Below, piece by piece: positions 1 to 12,500 of a stretch of 64,000 bases of DNA; position 1 is the stretch's first letter, and every line of letters starts with the position of its first letter. Source of the DNA: Saururus chinensis. Lineage: Eukaryota; Streptophyta; Magnoliopsida; Piperales; Saururaceae. Under the pieces are notes generated by a model. That model worked only from the letters and a program-made list of their open reading frames with translations. It was not told the DNA's origin and did not search any database. The translations under genes and the position numbers were made by a program. The stretch spans positions 38,869,351 through 38,933,350 of the forward strand of contig CP141140.1 in the NCBI GenBank assembly GCA_035235625.1, in the 5' to 3' direction.

Positions 1-300
1 CTCTCCGTATCCGAATGCCTCCAGAAAGACGAGGCAGTCCGTGGGATCCATGCTGGTTAAATCGTCTGCGGTGAAGTCAAAGGTGGGAGGTCCTTTTGGG
101 ACAGCCCTGGGGCCATGGAGGGGAAAAAGAGAGACTCTGGGCCAGTGCGGAGGTGGTGAGGTGCGGAGCGGCGGTGGCCAGTGATGCAGATGTGGGCGAG
201 GACGAGGGCGGCAAACTGGAAGAAGAGGGAGATGATGAGGACCATCACGGAGGCTTGTAGGAGGAAGGAGAGGAGCCTGCTGTTGGGCTTGGCCGAGGGA
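1..300 (-). pseudogene. ATL-family RING-H2 finger protein relic, partial
   Basis: Read on the minus strand from about 290 downward, the sequence encodes a hydrophobic membrane-type stretch (VMVLIISLFFQFAALVLAHI), a basic patch, and GLSQKDL, which resembles the GLD motif of plant ATL ubiquitin ligases. After that the frame shifts. The neighbouring frame then continues with PTFDFTADD and DCLVFLEAFGYGE, which looks like the start of a RING-H2 domain (usual form CxVCLExFxxGE), with phenylalanine where the second zinc-binding cysteine should be. The rest of the RING would lie left of the window. ATL proteins are usually single-exon, membrane-anchored E3 ligases. No ATG opens the frame: the first methionine follows GTG at about 248 and a stop lies upstream. 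The frame shift and the lost zinc ligand argue for a pseudogene. The family call is inferred from motif order only. Confidence 0.45.
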
Positions 301-1147
301 GGCAGTGGGTGTTATTGCAAATTTTGATCGAGAGAGTAATATTAAATGCTTTGTAATCCATATAAAAAAACAAACAAAAAAAACAACTTTGAATTTTATA
401 TAGATGGATTGCTAGATCGTGAATTTCAGAATCTGATTATTTCAAAAAGGATTTTAAGGCTGTAATAGGTGCAGGATGAAGTGGTAGTGGCCCTCCTACT
501 CTGATTGGCTCGCCATGGATCACCATCTGATTGTCTTCCTTTGCACCACCGTGGACCCGACCATCGTCCACCACTTTTTCACCTACACGATTGTGGCCAC
601 TTTCTGGACCACCGTCACTGCTCGGTATCTGCCTGCCTCTCTAGCCATCGTGATTCACCTCATGAGAGGTTCCGCAGTTGCCTCTTCGGCCCAATCGGCA
701 TGGCAGCCTACCTCAACCAACTCCATCAACTGGTCGACCAGCTCGCCACCATTAGCATCCTTGTCAACGGCGCTGATCTGCTCCATTAGATGCTCGCCAG
801 ACTCCCTCCTGACTATGCTGCCTTTGTTGTCAGCATCCGTTCCCGTGGCACCTTTGTACCTCTTGCTGAACTGTGGAATCTTCTTCTTGCCAAAGAAGCG
901 GCTCTTCAATCAGCAAGCCGACCCTACCAGACTGCCCCTGGGCCACCCAAAGGCCCTTCGTGCAGCTGTGAGTATACCTCCCTCTACGGTTGCTGCCTCC
1001 AACCAGCAAGCCCTCCTTGGTGCCCTCATAGCAACCTTGGGCCAACTTCTCCTCGGCCTTGGCCCTGGCCCCCTTGGCTATCACGCTGGCCACCACGACC
1101 CCCCAGCCACATGGGTCCTCTATGGCTACTGACTACGCGGCCCCTCA

Positions 1148-4100
1148 TGTAGGATTCCTAAACTTATTGTATTGTGTGGTTTAATGTCAATTTTGATCGG
1201 TTTTGACTATTTTTAAAATTAAAGTTGTTAACAAAGGTTTTAACCAAAACTTTCTTAACAGTTTAGGTTTTTAAGTTAATTTAAGTCATTTGGAATTTTT
1301 CTAAAATTTTTAGAATTTTTACTATTTTTCTCAAAAAGTTAGGGTTGGCGGGACCCACTGTGGGCCCCACATGAAGATTTTAAATTTTAACCTCTAAATG
1401 ACCCTAACATCAACCTAATACCCTGGGTAATTATCTCAAAATGTTTAGGAATCAAATTGGGTTTTAAATAAGTAAATTTTACCATTTTTAGTATAAAATA
1501 ATATTTGTACACCACTAGTTAATTAGGTCTACCCCACCATTTACTATAAAAGGAATGACCCAACCACTTTCCCAATTGAGAAAGTGCTGAGACCTGGATT
1601 TAGAAGCCTAATCCTCATTTTCCTAAAGGAGAAAGAATATTAAAGTATAATTTTGCTTAATATTTCTTTAATTCATTAGGGTTTTGCTTAAATCTTTCAA
1701 ATCTCTTCATTTCTTTTGGATTAATCTCAATTTTCACTCAAAAACTACTGATTTGGGTTTTTATTTCAAAATCACATGTTTCAAATTTTGATTTTGGTCT
1801 CTTGAACCCTAGATCTACTTGTTCTTGAAGGTTTTAGGTGTTTTAAAATCGGATTTAAGAAGTATTAATCAAAATCATATTTTTGGGTAGGTTTTGAAGA
1901 GATTTGAGGAGCCATTTCAAATCAAGAACTTGCTAGAAGGTAAGTGCTTTGGTCTCAAACGTTGCTGTGATTTGGATTTAAGTTTTGATAGGGTTTTGAA
2001 ATCGGTTCTATGATTATGAGCTTTAATGGTGATTTGTGAAAGGGCGATTTCTTGGGGTTTATGTTGAGTAATGGCTAGATTTGATGTTTTGGAAGCATGA
2101 ATTTGGTTATGTTCATGTTTGGGAGTAGGAATTGGGAGTTTAATTGGTTCTTGAGAAGTTTCAGTTCTTGAGCAGGCCGATCGAACGGTTGTACTACAAT
2201 TTTGGTTATTTTACTTCTTTTGCTTCTTTTTATATTTTTTTCTCTTAAATACCATTTCCAATGTTTATGTGGTGTAATTTGAGATAGAATGAGACACTAG
2301 AAGGGCATGTTATTAATGTTGGGAATTATGAAGAGTATTTAAATCTTATGTGAAATTGCATGTTGTTGGCTACACATGTTAGGATTGTTTATCTTAAATC
2401 TATGATTGAATGATTTCTTATGTTTTAAGCATGATTCCAATAAGATTATAGTATGAGATAATGTGATTAAATTATGGGTGATTGATGGTGTCATAACTAG
2501 ATTCAAGTGTAGTATGAATATGTTTGCACAGTTTTAGCATGAAGTTACATTTGATTTGATTGATAGTTTTCGATGATTTTCACTCATGATTTCAGTTAGG
2601 AAGCATGATTAGATATTAAAGAGCATGTGTAGTGTGATAATGAGTTATTAACAAGGCGCATTTATATGCTTAGAGTGGAATATTTCTACCAAGTACACAC
2701 ACATGGGTGGGGGGGGGGGGAATGATTATGATGATGTTGGGTGTTATGATTATGAATAATGCATGAGGGGCTAATGAGAGAACTTATCATGAATTAGGAT
2801 TCTCGTATGCCTTACCCATGTATGTACTATGTTACATGCATCATGAAATGGACTTTTGAATGAGACTTTATTGAGATTTAGCCGTAGTTGATCAATTGGA
2901 TGCAATGATGTGAGATTGTGTGCTGGATTAATTGATTATTGGCTTATCAGAAATTGGTTGGTCTGAAAGGACATGTTTTCAATTTGAGTTCCTGTGTGGA
3001 ACATGGATACTCCCTGGGTTGAGTCGATCTGAGTTGATATTGTGTTGAGTTGAGTTGAGTTGAAGGGAGACATGTTGTGTATGCGTCTCGCAGCTGAGAT
3101 TTCTTAAAATAGTCATCCGGACCCTGAGAATTCAAAGTGGTACGACTTTGTGCACCGGCTACCACGTGTTCGAGGTTCCCTATGTGAAAATTTGGACTCT
3201 CCCTGCCGCAGGAGATGTCTAGGGTGGACACACCTGCTCAAACATCCTTGGCCAGGATTGTCTAGGGTGAGCAAACTTATGGGCTGACTACCCTGACCAC
3301 TTTAGATTTCCTTCTTGGAATTCACACTATGTCCATAACAGGCTAACACCCTGGGTTCCCTTGTGGGATTCAGACCATTCTTCGTGGATCATCCCGAGTG
3401 GGTGATATGATTGTATTTTCTCCATGATGGAGACATTTACTATTTGTTGATGATGTTGGTATATGAGATAATATTATGCCCATACTACACAGGTTGTGTA
3501 GGGATAATTAAGATTATGTGACACATGTGAATATGATTTATCATACATGATTTAGTATCGTGTGATTGAGACTCTTCTCGTGCATGGTGAATGATTTATG
3601 GATGATTGATATGAATATGCATTATGTGATTATGTGTTGAAGACATGTGTTATGCAGATTGAATGTTATGAAAGAGAATAACTTAATGTGCATGATTATG
3701 GATGTGATTGTGTGAGAATCACTTATTATATAGGATGGATTGTATGTCATGATGTGATTATTCAAGTCATGATCAGCATGTATGAGATACTCATATGCAG
3801 GATGATTTCTTATGGAATTAGGGGTATGGTAAGGGGATTAATCAGAAATGGGGATATTATGTGAAATGTTGATCTGAATTAACATGTTGATGTGCCGTGG
3901 TTATTTTCTGATTAATGTTATCATATTTCAAACCTTACTGAGTTTTACTCACCCTTCTTTTTGTGTCTTATTTTGGGGTTGCATGGTATGACATGTAGTT
4001 AATCAGGATTCCCTGTATGAGGGACGATCGGAATATGCATGGGAGTAGGCGTGGATGCATGGGGACATTGTTTTGTCTTCTGATTTATGCTATTATGATT

Positions 4101-4431
4101 ATCGAACATCTTGTATGGATGATTATGTATAATACTTGTGTGTATATGATATTTTTAGACTTGTCAAGGATTTTCTTATTCGAGCCATGTGTAGGCTCAA
4201 GATGTTAAGTATGTGGGTTGAGTGTGAGGATTCATTTTAGAATTATTAACCTCTTTTATTTTACCTTATTTCGCTTGCTCAAAGGACTAAGGGTGTGCGA
4301 CTCCTTGTATGTGGTAAATATTCGATTCAGGGGTTAAAGTTTTCCGCAATGCAATTTAGTCACCCCTTGTGTGCTTCGATTAGCCCCTAGACTGGATTCG
4401 GCTCAGATCGGGCGGGCATTGGGGCGTGACA
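1148..4431 (+). mobile_element. Solo LTR, group 1 (Tekay/Del-like gypsy), inside the copia element
   Basis: The start (TGTAGGATTCCTAAACTTAT) aligns with the start of the better-bounded solo LTR at 49049, and the end (GGGGCGTGACA) matches the ends of the LTRs at 49049 and 42005. Length is about 3.28 kb. No gag or pol lies inside. A TATA box (TATAAAAG) sits at 1545-1552, which fixes the plus orientation. A GATCGAACGG motif occurs near 2180, and a long TG/AT-rich tract fills about 2300-3950. The flanks are CCTCA on the left and CCTGG on the right, so the target-site duplication is imperfect or eroded. Copia sequence continues on both sides. Confidence 0.75.
1545..1552 (+). promoter_or_regulatory. 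TATA box of LTR at 1148-4431
   Basis: TATAAAAG lies about 400 bp into the LTR, a normal position for the U3 promoter of a long plant gypsy LTR. Activity today is unknown. Confidence 0.5.
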
Positions 4432-6208
4432 CCTGGCATACTCCCAACTCAGCCCGTGAACCAGTATCGGTCACCCCGCCTCAATTTTAGTTTTGGGGGT
4501 GGAGCTGATCAGCACTACGGTAGCGGGTGTGGTGCCTTTCATCACTCACGCCCCCACATGCCAAATTTGTGGCTCCCCCGATCATAGTGCTCTTCAGTGC
4601 AGCACTTGTTATAATGCCTCATATTTGGGCCCCACCGGGGGCCGTGTTATTTCCATGAGTGCTCAAGGAGGAGTCCAATGCCGCTCCAATTAGCTCCTAG
4701 ACTCTAGCACAAGCAATTACATCACCCTGGACTTGAACCACCTTACCTCTCCCTCTCCCTTCCCCAGACCATCCCAAATTAATATTGGTAATGGACAATC
4801 TCTTGTTGTATCCTCCACGGGCAATACCTCCCTCTCCCTTCCTCACTCCACACTTTGCCTGAATACCATCCTTCACACTCCCTCCATTGCCGACAATCTC
4901 CTTTTCATCTGCAAACTTGCACACGACCATGACTATTCTCTAATCTTTTCTACCTCTAATTTATCTATCCATGTTAACAAGACTCCACGCCTCCTCTATA
5001 GTGGCCCTAGTCAGAATGGTGTCTACCCACTCTCCACCACCCTCCCATGTGCCCTCACCGCCACCACCTCCTCGTCTGCAACCTGGCATCAACAACTTGG
5101 CAATCCCACCTCTGCCACCTTCAACACTATTGTCTCCTCTTTTTTCTTTTTTGATACCAAAATAAAAAGATTAGTTTGTAACAGCTGTCATGTTAGCAAA
5201 TCCCACAAATTACCCCCTTTCCCTACTCCCATTGCTCTACCACTCATCCCTTAGAACTCTTCCACTCTAACCTTTGGGGACCCTCCCCATTTACCTCTTT
5301 TCTTTGCTACCAAAACTATATCCTCTTTGTTGATGACTACTCCCGCTACACCTAGCTCTATCCCCTCAAAGTCAAGTCTGGCGCCATTGAAACCTTCCTT
5401 ACATTTCAGTCCATGGTCAAAAATGTCTTCCCCTACTATATCACCACCTTCTGTTCTGACAATGGCCGCAAATACATCAATTCCTGCTTCACCTCTCACT
5501 TCCAAACCTGTTGCTTCACTCATCAATTCTCATGTCCCCATACTCCTAAACAAAACGGTGTTGCTGAGCACAAACACCACCATATCATCGAGACCACCCT
5601 CGCCCTCCTCACCTCCACTCACATGCCTCCTACTTATTGGGTTGATGTTGCCTGCTCATCCACTGAAGCCAAGTACCGTACTCTCTCCTCCATTGCTACA
5701 AAGATTGTCTGGTTATCTATGATCCTTAAATTCCTCGACACATCTCTTCTCCTGCTATGCCAATCCTGTGGTGCGACAACTAGTCTGCCATCGCTCTTAC
5801 AGCCAATCCGGTTTTTCATGCTCGCACCAAGCACATTGAGATTGATCATTATTACATTCAGGAGCAAGTTCTAGCCAATCACATGCACATTCAACATGTA
5901 CCATCCAAAGAACAACTTGCCTACATATTTACCAAGCCGCTTCCTATTGCTCAATTTCAGGCTCTCACTACCAAACTCACGGCTATTCACCCTCCCTAAG
6001 TTTGTAGGGGCATATTAATGGAATAAAATCTTTTCTTTCTAATATTTCACTCTTTCCTCATTGTATGTAATTATATGTAATATTCTCATGGGATATGTAA
6101 TCATATGTAATATTCTCATGGGATTCACCCTTAGATTTGTATCCTAGGGTCTTCCCTATATATGTTGTACTACACTATTATACTACTATTAATTCAAATC
6201 CTATTCTA

Positions 6209-6630
6209 GAAGCATGCATGGGACATGGTAGAGCCTGTGATTGAAAGAAAGGCCTGTCTGTGTTCAATTATGGGCTAGTTGTGTGGTGGTTAGTGGCCCA
6301 TGGGACCGTGTAGAAGCAAAACTATTTATCCCCCAGGGCTAATAGTGAAGGACGACATGCAGAAGCCGGAAAGGCTATAGGGAATCTAGGTGCGACACAG
6401 ACATGGCTTGGCTAGCCCTATTGAATCTGATCGGAGCAAAAGAGGCCTAACCTCCCCAGACATGGCTTGGCTAGACTAGGCAAGAGACTTGGGCAAGTTG
6501 TGCAGGGCCTAATTTTCAAGGGATGTTGTCTTCTACAAGTGTAAGGTTGTATCCTGGGTTTAGGGGCAAGGTAAAGGGTCTTACTCGTATTCTCAAGCAA
6601 ATTAATACTAAAATAATGATTTTGAAGTAG
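6209..6630. other. Spacer between copia 3' LTR and next solo LTR
   Basis: No gene seen. It holds an 18-bp direct repeat (CAGACATGGCTTGGCTAG) at 6398-6415 and 6457-6474, 59 bp apart. The origin is unknown; it could be older repeat DNA. Confidence 0.4.
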
Positions 6631-8680
6631 TTTAACGCCATGGAATTTTCAAGTTTTGAAAATTCGATTGTTTGGGCCCATAAGCGAGTTTTAGGCCTAG
6701 CGACATCTTTTCTTAAGTTTAAATTATTTTGAGTTCGAGGTATTCAATGAAGCTTAAAGATATTTTTTAAGGCTCCAAGAGATGAATGTATCAAGCCTAA
6801 GAACGGGTAAATTGGATATCAAGATCGTAGGCTAAAGCCTCTAGAAAAGTGGTATGGGTGGGGCCTACTTTAATTTTTGAAGATAAGATATCATTGTGTG
6901 GTCTTGTTTTGAATGGCTCGTCGATACGCGCACAATTGTACCAAGAATGCACAATTTTGAGTTTGGGGCAGGGAGTTATCGCAATTTGGATTTTGAAGAT
7001 TATTTTTCAAATAAGGAAAAAAGTGAATAAATAAATAAAAACTTTTCGACGTTAGCGTGTTGAAGCCAGCCTACTAGCTTCATCCTAGCTGATGCCAACC
7101 TACCACATTAGGTTTACCTACCACTATATGTTACTGCAAGCTAGCCTGCAGCATTACCTACCACTGTCTGTTACTGCAGGCTCGCCTGCAACAAGCTACA
7201 GGCTACTTCTATGGCCTCTATGGTTCAGCCCGCAACATGGGCTGGTCATGCCGCGTGGCAAACCATTGAATGCATGCCATGTGGAAAACATCCAACGATT
7301 TCAATTTTCTATAAATAGGTGTAGAGAGGATGTTTTCCAATTTGCCCCGCACCCTTCTCCTCCCCTCTCTTATGATTTTTGGTCATCCTCTTAACATTAA
7401 GCCCCCATTTTAAAGCCGTTTCTCACCTGATTTCATCCATTCAAAAATTGATCCTAACTAATTCAATGGCGCTCTATGTCGTGGAGGGGTCTATTTTTAA
7501 AGTTAGCCACTATAAAAAGGGAAACGGCCTTGGGTAAGAGGACTCTTCGTCTCCTCCTTCCAAGCTTGGAAGGAGTTTTTGTCCCAGTACAAAGAGAGGC
7601 TCTACCCATTGCTGTCAAGCTCAAAAAGAGTACGTCCTAAGTATAGGAGGAGGCTCCAACCGCCAACCATTACTTCGGTCAAATTCATGAACAAATGGTA
7701 TGCAGCTTTAAACTTTAATTCTGTGCTACAACAAGGCCGAAGATTTCATAATTCTTTTATAAAAGATTGTTTTGAAAAAGATGGTGTCTTGTACACCTCT
7801 TAGTGGGATTTCATCATAATACAGATTTTAAAATATTACTATTATTTGAATGACAATAGGAATGATTTTGATTGGATTTGATGGGTAGTTATTTGGTATA
7901 AAGCTCAAAAACTACCATCAATTTTAAAGTGTAGCTATTTGTTATAAATTTCAAAAGCTATTGGAGTTATGACTCCCAGGTACCACCTATTAAGGCAAAT
8001 GGCACCCATGAAATGACCTATTATAGAAAGATCCATTTCATTCTAATCTCCTTGCCCCACAAGTGTGGGTATATGTCGCTTTGGTTTCGGCGGCATTTTT
8101 TGAATGATGATTTATCTTATTTTAAAAGATATATCATATTCTACTTACTAAAGATTTATCCCTTTTTATTGAATTCTATGAAGGACTATTTTATCTGACT
8201 TTTTGTAAAAGAAGTACGTCTAGATTCTATTAGTTGGCAAGGATATTTTGAGTAATTTAAAGTGAACTTTTGAATATTAATTATATGAGTCATTAGAATA
8301 ATATTGCATCTATCTTTTATTATATTTTGTTATAGCATGGTAATAGAATTTAATTATATTTACTAAGTATAAATATACTCACCCACCCCTAGATGTTGCA
8401 AGTTTGAATTACGGAGATAATTTTAATGGAGATAGTCTATAGAACTTTGAAAGAACTACACTTTGGACTTCTTTTTGTTAAGTTTTTTGTTATGTATTAA
8501 TTATATACATTACATTGCTTTGATTTTATTAAGGCATGTTAAGCCCATTTTTTGTAAATTTTATAATTATTTTATATTTATAAAAAATTACTCTTCTGTA
8601 CACGGTTGATTTTGACCCTCTTTTTATTATGAATTGGTAGGATTCCAACTTCAAAGTAATTTAAAAAACAGGTCGCTACA
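6631..8680 (+). mobile_element. Solo LTR, group 2 (55-bp-repeat family)
   Basis: Homologous along its length to the LTR at 27937-29913; for example the stretches around 6680 (GGGCCCATAAGCGAGTTTTA) and 27980 correspond. Bounded by AGTAG (6626-6630) and GGTAG (8681-8685), a 4/5 match consistent with an aged 5-bp duplication. It starts TTTAACGCC and ends GGTCGCTACA. A TATA box (TATAAATAG) lies at 7310-7318, followed by GC-rich repeats of the group-2 leader at about 7530-7680. No internal coding region. Confidence 0.7.
7310..7318 (+). promoter_or_regulatory. TATA box of solo LTR at 6631-8680
   Basis: TATAAATAG, located upstream of the GC-rich leader repeats, as in the related LTRs. Confidence 0.5.
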
Positions 8681-9577
8681 GGTAGAGCCTCTTTTTCCTA
8701 CGTATTAGTGTGCACAAATTGGGTGAATGCTAAACAAAATGGCTACTAGTTGAGTAATGTGACAAGGCCATCACGGGACAGAGTACTGAGCTGAAATTCT
8801 TGCCTACTTCTATCATATTCTACCAGGTTTACACATCCTAGTGTGGCACCTTCTTCGAGGTTCTGATTGGGGTTCACAATTTTATTTTATGTTTTTATCT
8901 TTGGGCTCACAAAAGACAAGAACTAAACTGATACAATTAGAGGAAAAGAAAAAAAAAAAACTAAGTTGAAAAACTTGCACCTGATGTCGCAACAAGACGC
9001 TGCAATTTTGAGTTGTTGCCTGATGTGTTTCTCATACTAACAAACATTGGTCCGTCTAAAAGTTACAAATTTTTACATAAACATGGCGCTTATTGTTAGA
9101 TGAAGAGTACTAGAGGAATAATCTTCACATTCTTCTCTAGAACTGAACATCTCCTTCACATCTATTTGTCTATAATTGTACACCTTTATTGAAGAGAGTA
9201 TTGGTAGATCCCAATTTTGAACCCACCTATGTCGATTATAGCCGGACTTTGTGAGCATTGTATGTTTATGGGGATTGGTGGCTGAATTCAGTGCTCTTAG
9301 AGGCTAGATGTGGATCCGCTGTGAGTGCAATAGTAGCGAATGCCATGAAAACTCGCGCTCTCATGTGAGTATGTGAGTGTATCTGAACAGTAAGAGGTCT
9401 TTTGCACTGTTCCCTCTAGTCTGGTCCCTAAGGCTAAGGATTCAGACGGCCCTTACTAACAACAGAGGGGAAAGAACATACGCCTCTTAACCTATTAGTG
9501 AGAACCGTTCCATCAATGAATAAATTATACACATATAACGAAAGAATTTTCACAAAAGAATAACATTTGATGATAAG
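8681..9577. other. 3' flank of the MAA3 gene, no other gene seen
   Basis: The part next to 9577 should contain the 3' untranslated region of the minus-strand helicase gene. I see no AATAAA on the minus strand close to the stop codon, so the poly(A) site is not located. The rest is AT-rich spacer. Confidence 0.4.
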
Positions 9578-12500
9578 TTAATCTTCATCGTATCCTCCAT
9601 CAACATCCATATCATAATGATCTTCTGCATTGGCATCTGGATCAATCTCACTAATAAGATTAGTATCAACTACAGAGTTGTTCATAACAACTTCCAGGTT
9701 TTTCTCAATTTCCTCAATTTTGGTGTCATAATCTTGTTTAATAATTTGCATGGAATTCATGTTACTTTCTGAGAAAAATGATGAATACGGTTTTGATACC
9801 TGCAAAGTAAAGTTTGGTCTTTAGTTGTTACTCATAAAATAAAAACCGCCAAAAACTTGAACAAAAGATCACCTTAAAGAAACAATTACGATCTTTAGCA
9901 TTCTTCACAAGACTGCTCCAGTGCTTATCCTGCATCAGAGTGGATGCAGAGCCCACCACCTACAGAAGATTAGTCTTCCCTATTAGCATGATAAAAAAGG
10001 TAGCCAAGTAAGCATGCATAGTGTGGCCAACAGACTAATGACACAGCAGCAATAGCAAGCAATACTAGCAAGAAATAACAACAATTACCGGAAAAATAAC
10101 AAAAAACGAAGTCCTGCAGTTGCATACCAATATAGATGATCTTGCTCTGGTTATCCCAACATTCATCCGGCGAAAATCTGAAACAAATCCAATTCCCTTT
10201 CCAGCATTTGCTCGGACACAGGAAAAGATGGCTATATCTTTCTCTCGCCCCTTAAATACATGAGTAAAATTTCATTATAAACTAAAGCACATTTGAAATA
10301 AATTTTTATTTTTTCTGATATTTCTCACCTGGAACCCGTCAATAGTGTTTATATCCACAACTTGATCTGATCGAACTCCAAACTTTCCTTGAAAGCTTTC
10401 ACGAAAAAGCTTCACTTGGTGTCTATAAGGTGATATAATTGCGAGCTGTGAGCTTGATTTTAGCTCAGAAAACATGGTCACCAATTTCAGATATAAGAGG
10501 AGAATAAATTCAACCTCCTCCACATTCACCCAGGACCCACTTCCTGAGGGTTGTGATTCAACTCCGTCTACATCAAAGAAACAAAATGGCCCAAAACAAC
10601 AATAATCATGCCATGGACGAGCTGTGCGAAAGCCAACATTTGGTCCATCATCTAATGCATTGGAATAGAATTCTTCAGAGGGAAAACTTCTTATCTGTTT
10701 GAAGTACATAAAACATAATGTGAATTTCAAATCAATAATTACATATTTCTAAGACATACAGGAAAATAATAACCTCTGGATGCATGCGGTATTGGGTCTT
10801 GAGCATCTGTACTGGATAGCCAGCTTTCTGAAATCTTTTGAACAAACTGACATCATATCTGAATTCCAAAAATTGAAATCAAACAATGGCATTTGATAAC
10901 TACCATTCGAATAAGATATTTTATGTAAAAGATGGGTACCCATAGTTTTCAGCAGTTGTTGATATTACAGTAGCTGGCAATTGAACAGGATCACCAACCT
11001 ACATTTAGGTCATGAGAGCAAAAAGTGGTCTTAGTGCTAGAAACATCAAAACAATATAAATTTGGAACATATAATGTGAGCAACATTTTTTTAAACTTGC
11101 ATATGCCCTTTCAAACAACTAAACAACAGAAGTCCACTGTAATACATCCAAGAAACAAAAAATACCACTATTTTCTGAAGTCTATTTAATCAGCATAAAA
11201 TCAAATTTTCATCTATCTTGAAAAAGAAAAGAAGAAGAAACGTACAAGATATACTTGCTTACATCCATGCGCTAATGGGACAAGAGTAGCAGGCTCCACC
11301 TGGTAATAAAAAAATAAACCTTTGAATTTTTAAAAAAGAGACATTTTGCACTGTAAGTTGTTCTTTGCAGCTATACATGGAGCAATATGAATTGGAATTC
11401 CAAGGTACCCAATTTAACTTCCCACAAAACTTACAAGAAAATGAATAGAATCAGTAAATAAAATGAAAATGAACAACCAAAACTTACAGCTTGAGCAGCT
11501 TCATCAATAATGACAACATCAAAGACGCGATTCATTCGAGTGAAAAGAGATGAACCACTGAAACTAAGAGTAGAGAACACCTGTGAAACATTAGATTATA
11601 ACAAAAATTTAGCTGTGATGGTCAGATTATGCTGATGTCAATCAGAGTCAGATAGGCATGAATAGCTCCACTAACAATTGCTGACTCATCAAGGATAATA
11701 GCACGAATTCGATCTCGATCTGGCATTGCAGATTTCCCTGCCACAGCTGTTTTTTGGTCCATACTTGCAAGTTTCTGCTCTACCTAAAAACAATAACCAC
11801 CTTCATGATAAAAAAAAGTCGATAATTTGATTGAAGTTTGAGATAAAATGAACATTGTAAGCTTATTTACTCACTAGGTAATCCATAGACACCGCTTGAA
11901 CAGAGTGATGAGGCTTTAAGCCAATTCGCACAATTTTAGGGTTATATACATGGTCATTCTCATCTCGAATGCCTACATCCAAACAAGTGAACAGTTAAAT
12001 AAAGAGCAAGATCTTAATATTAGATTGAAAATCAAGGATTTTTATATCAGCAATTAATGTAATAATATAAAGTAGATGATGAAAAATTCTTCCTTAATCC
12101 CAGGATGTCGATGCTACAACAAATTCAAACCATCACCTTGTGAGATGTGAATTGTCAACAGCTGATTTTTCTACTTGCTTATGTTTGCTTAAAAGTGTCT
12201 TATGTTTCCCCTGTATGTTAGTTAACCATGCAGCCTAAAAGCTGAAGCTGTTAAGGAGGGAACTAATGTATATATATTTATGACTGCATTGTAAGCACAC
12301 AAGCACACACATGGGTGCACAACAACAACACAGTGTCCCATGGGAATTGACACCAGGCTTTGGTTCTATGTTAGTTAGCAACTTCACCTAAAAGCTTAAG
12401 CTATTGGGGAAAGCACCAACTGATTTCAACTTCGCTCTTATGTCACTAGGAGTCCTAATGCCACATGCGATCAGGCATACTTGCACTGCATTTTCCATAG

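Larger units (their letters stand above)
480..6208 (+). mobile_element. Ty1/copia LTR retrotransposon fossil, broken, with nested solo LTR
   Basis: Parts seen in order on the plus strand: a copia-type gag region around 515-1140 (MLARLPPDYAAFVVSI is typical of plant copia gag); after the nested LTR, a CCHC-type zinc-knuckle region near 4550-4610 and protease-like sequence; a GAG-pre-integrase segment near 5080-5220 (WHQQLGNPTSATF, CNSCHVSKSHKLP); an integrase core about 5250-5640 (SDNGRKYINSCF, HTPKQNGVAEHK); an RNase H C-terminal segment about 5655-5990 (EAKYRTLSSIATKIVWLS); and a polypurine-like tract at about 6004-6011 followed by a probable 3' LTR, about 6013-6208. No 5' LTR was recognised. 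The element is broken in many places and is clearly old. It is interrupted at 1148-4431 by a gypsy-type LTR. Confidence 0.75.

Noticed and set aside
1143-4436. A perfect target duplication for the solo LTR at 1148
   Set aside because: The flanks are CCTCA and CCTGG; only three of five bases agree, so boundaries rest on LTR end homology instead.
7092-7394. 100-residue open frame, with a similar one at 28352-28573
   Set aside because: Both lie at the same place in related LTRs, spanning the TATA box; they share sequence through LTR homology, not as a gene.
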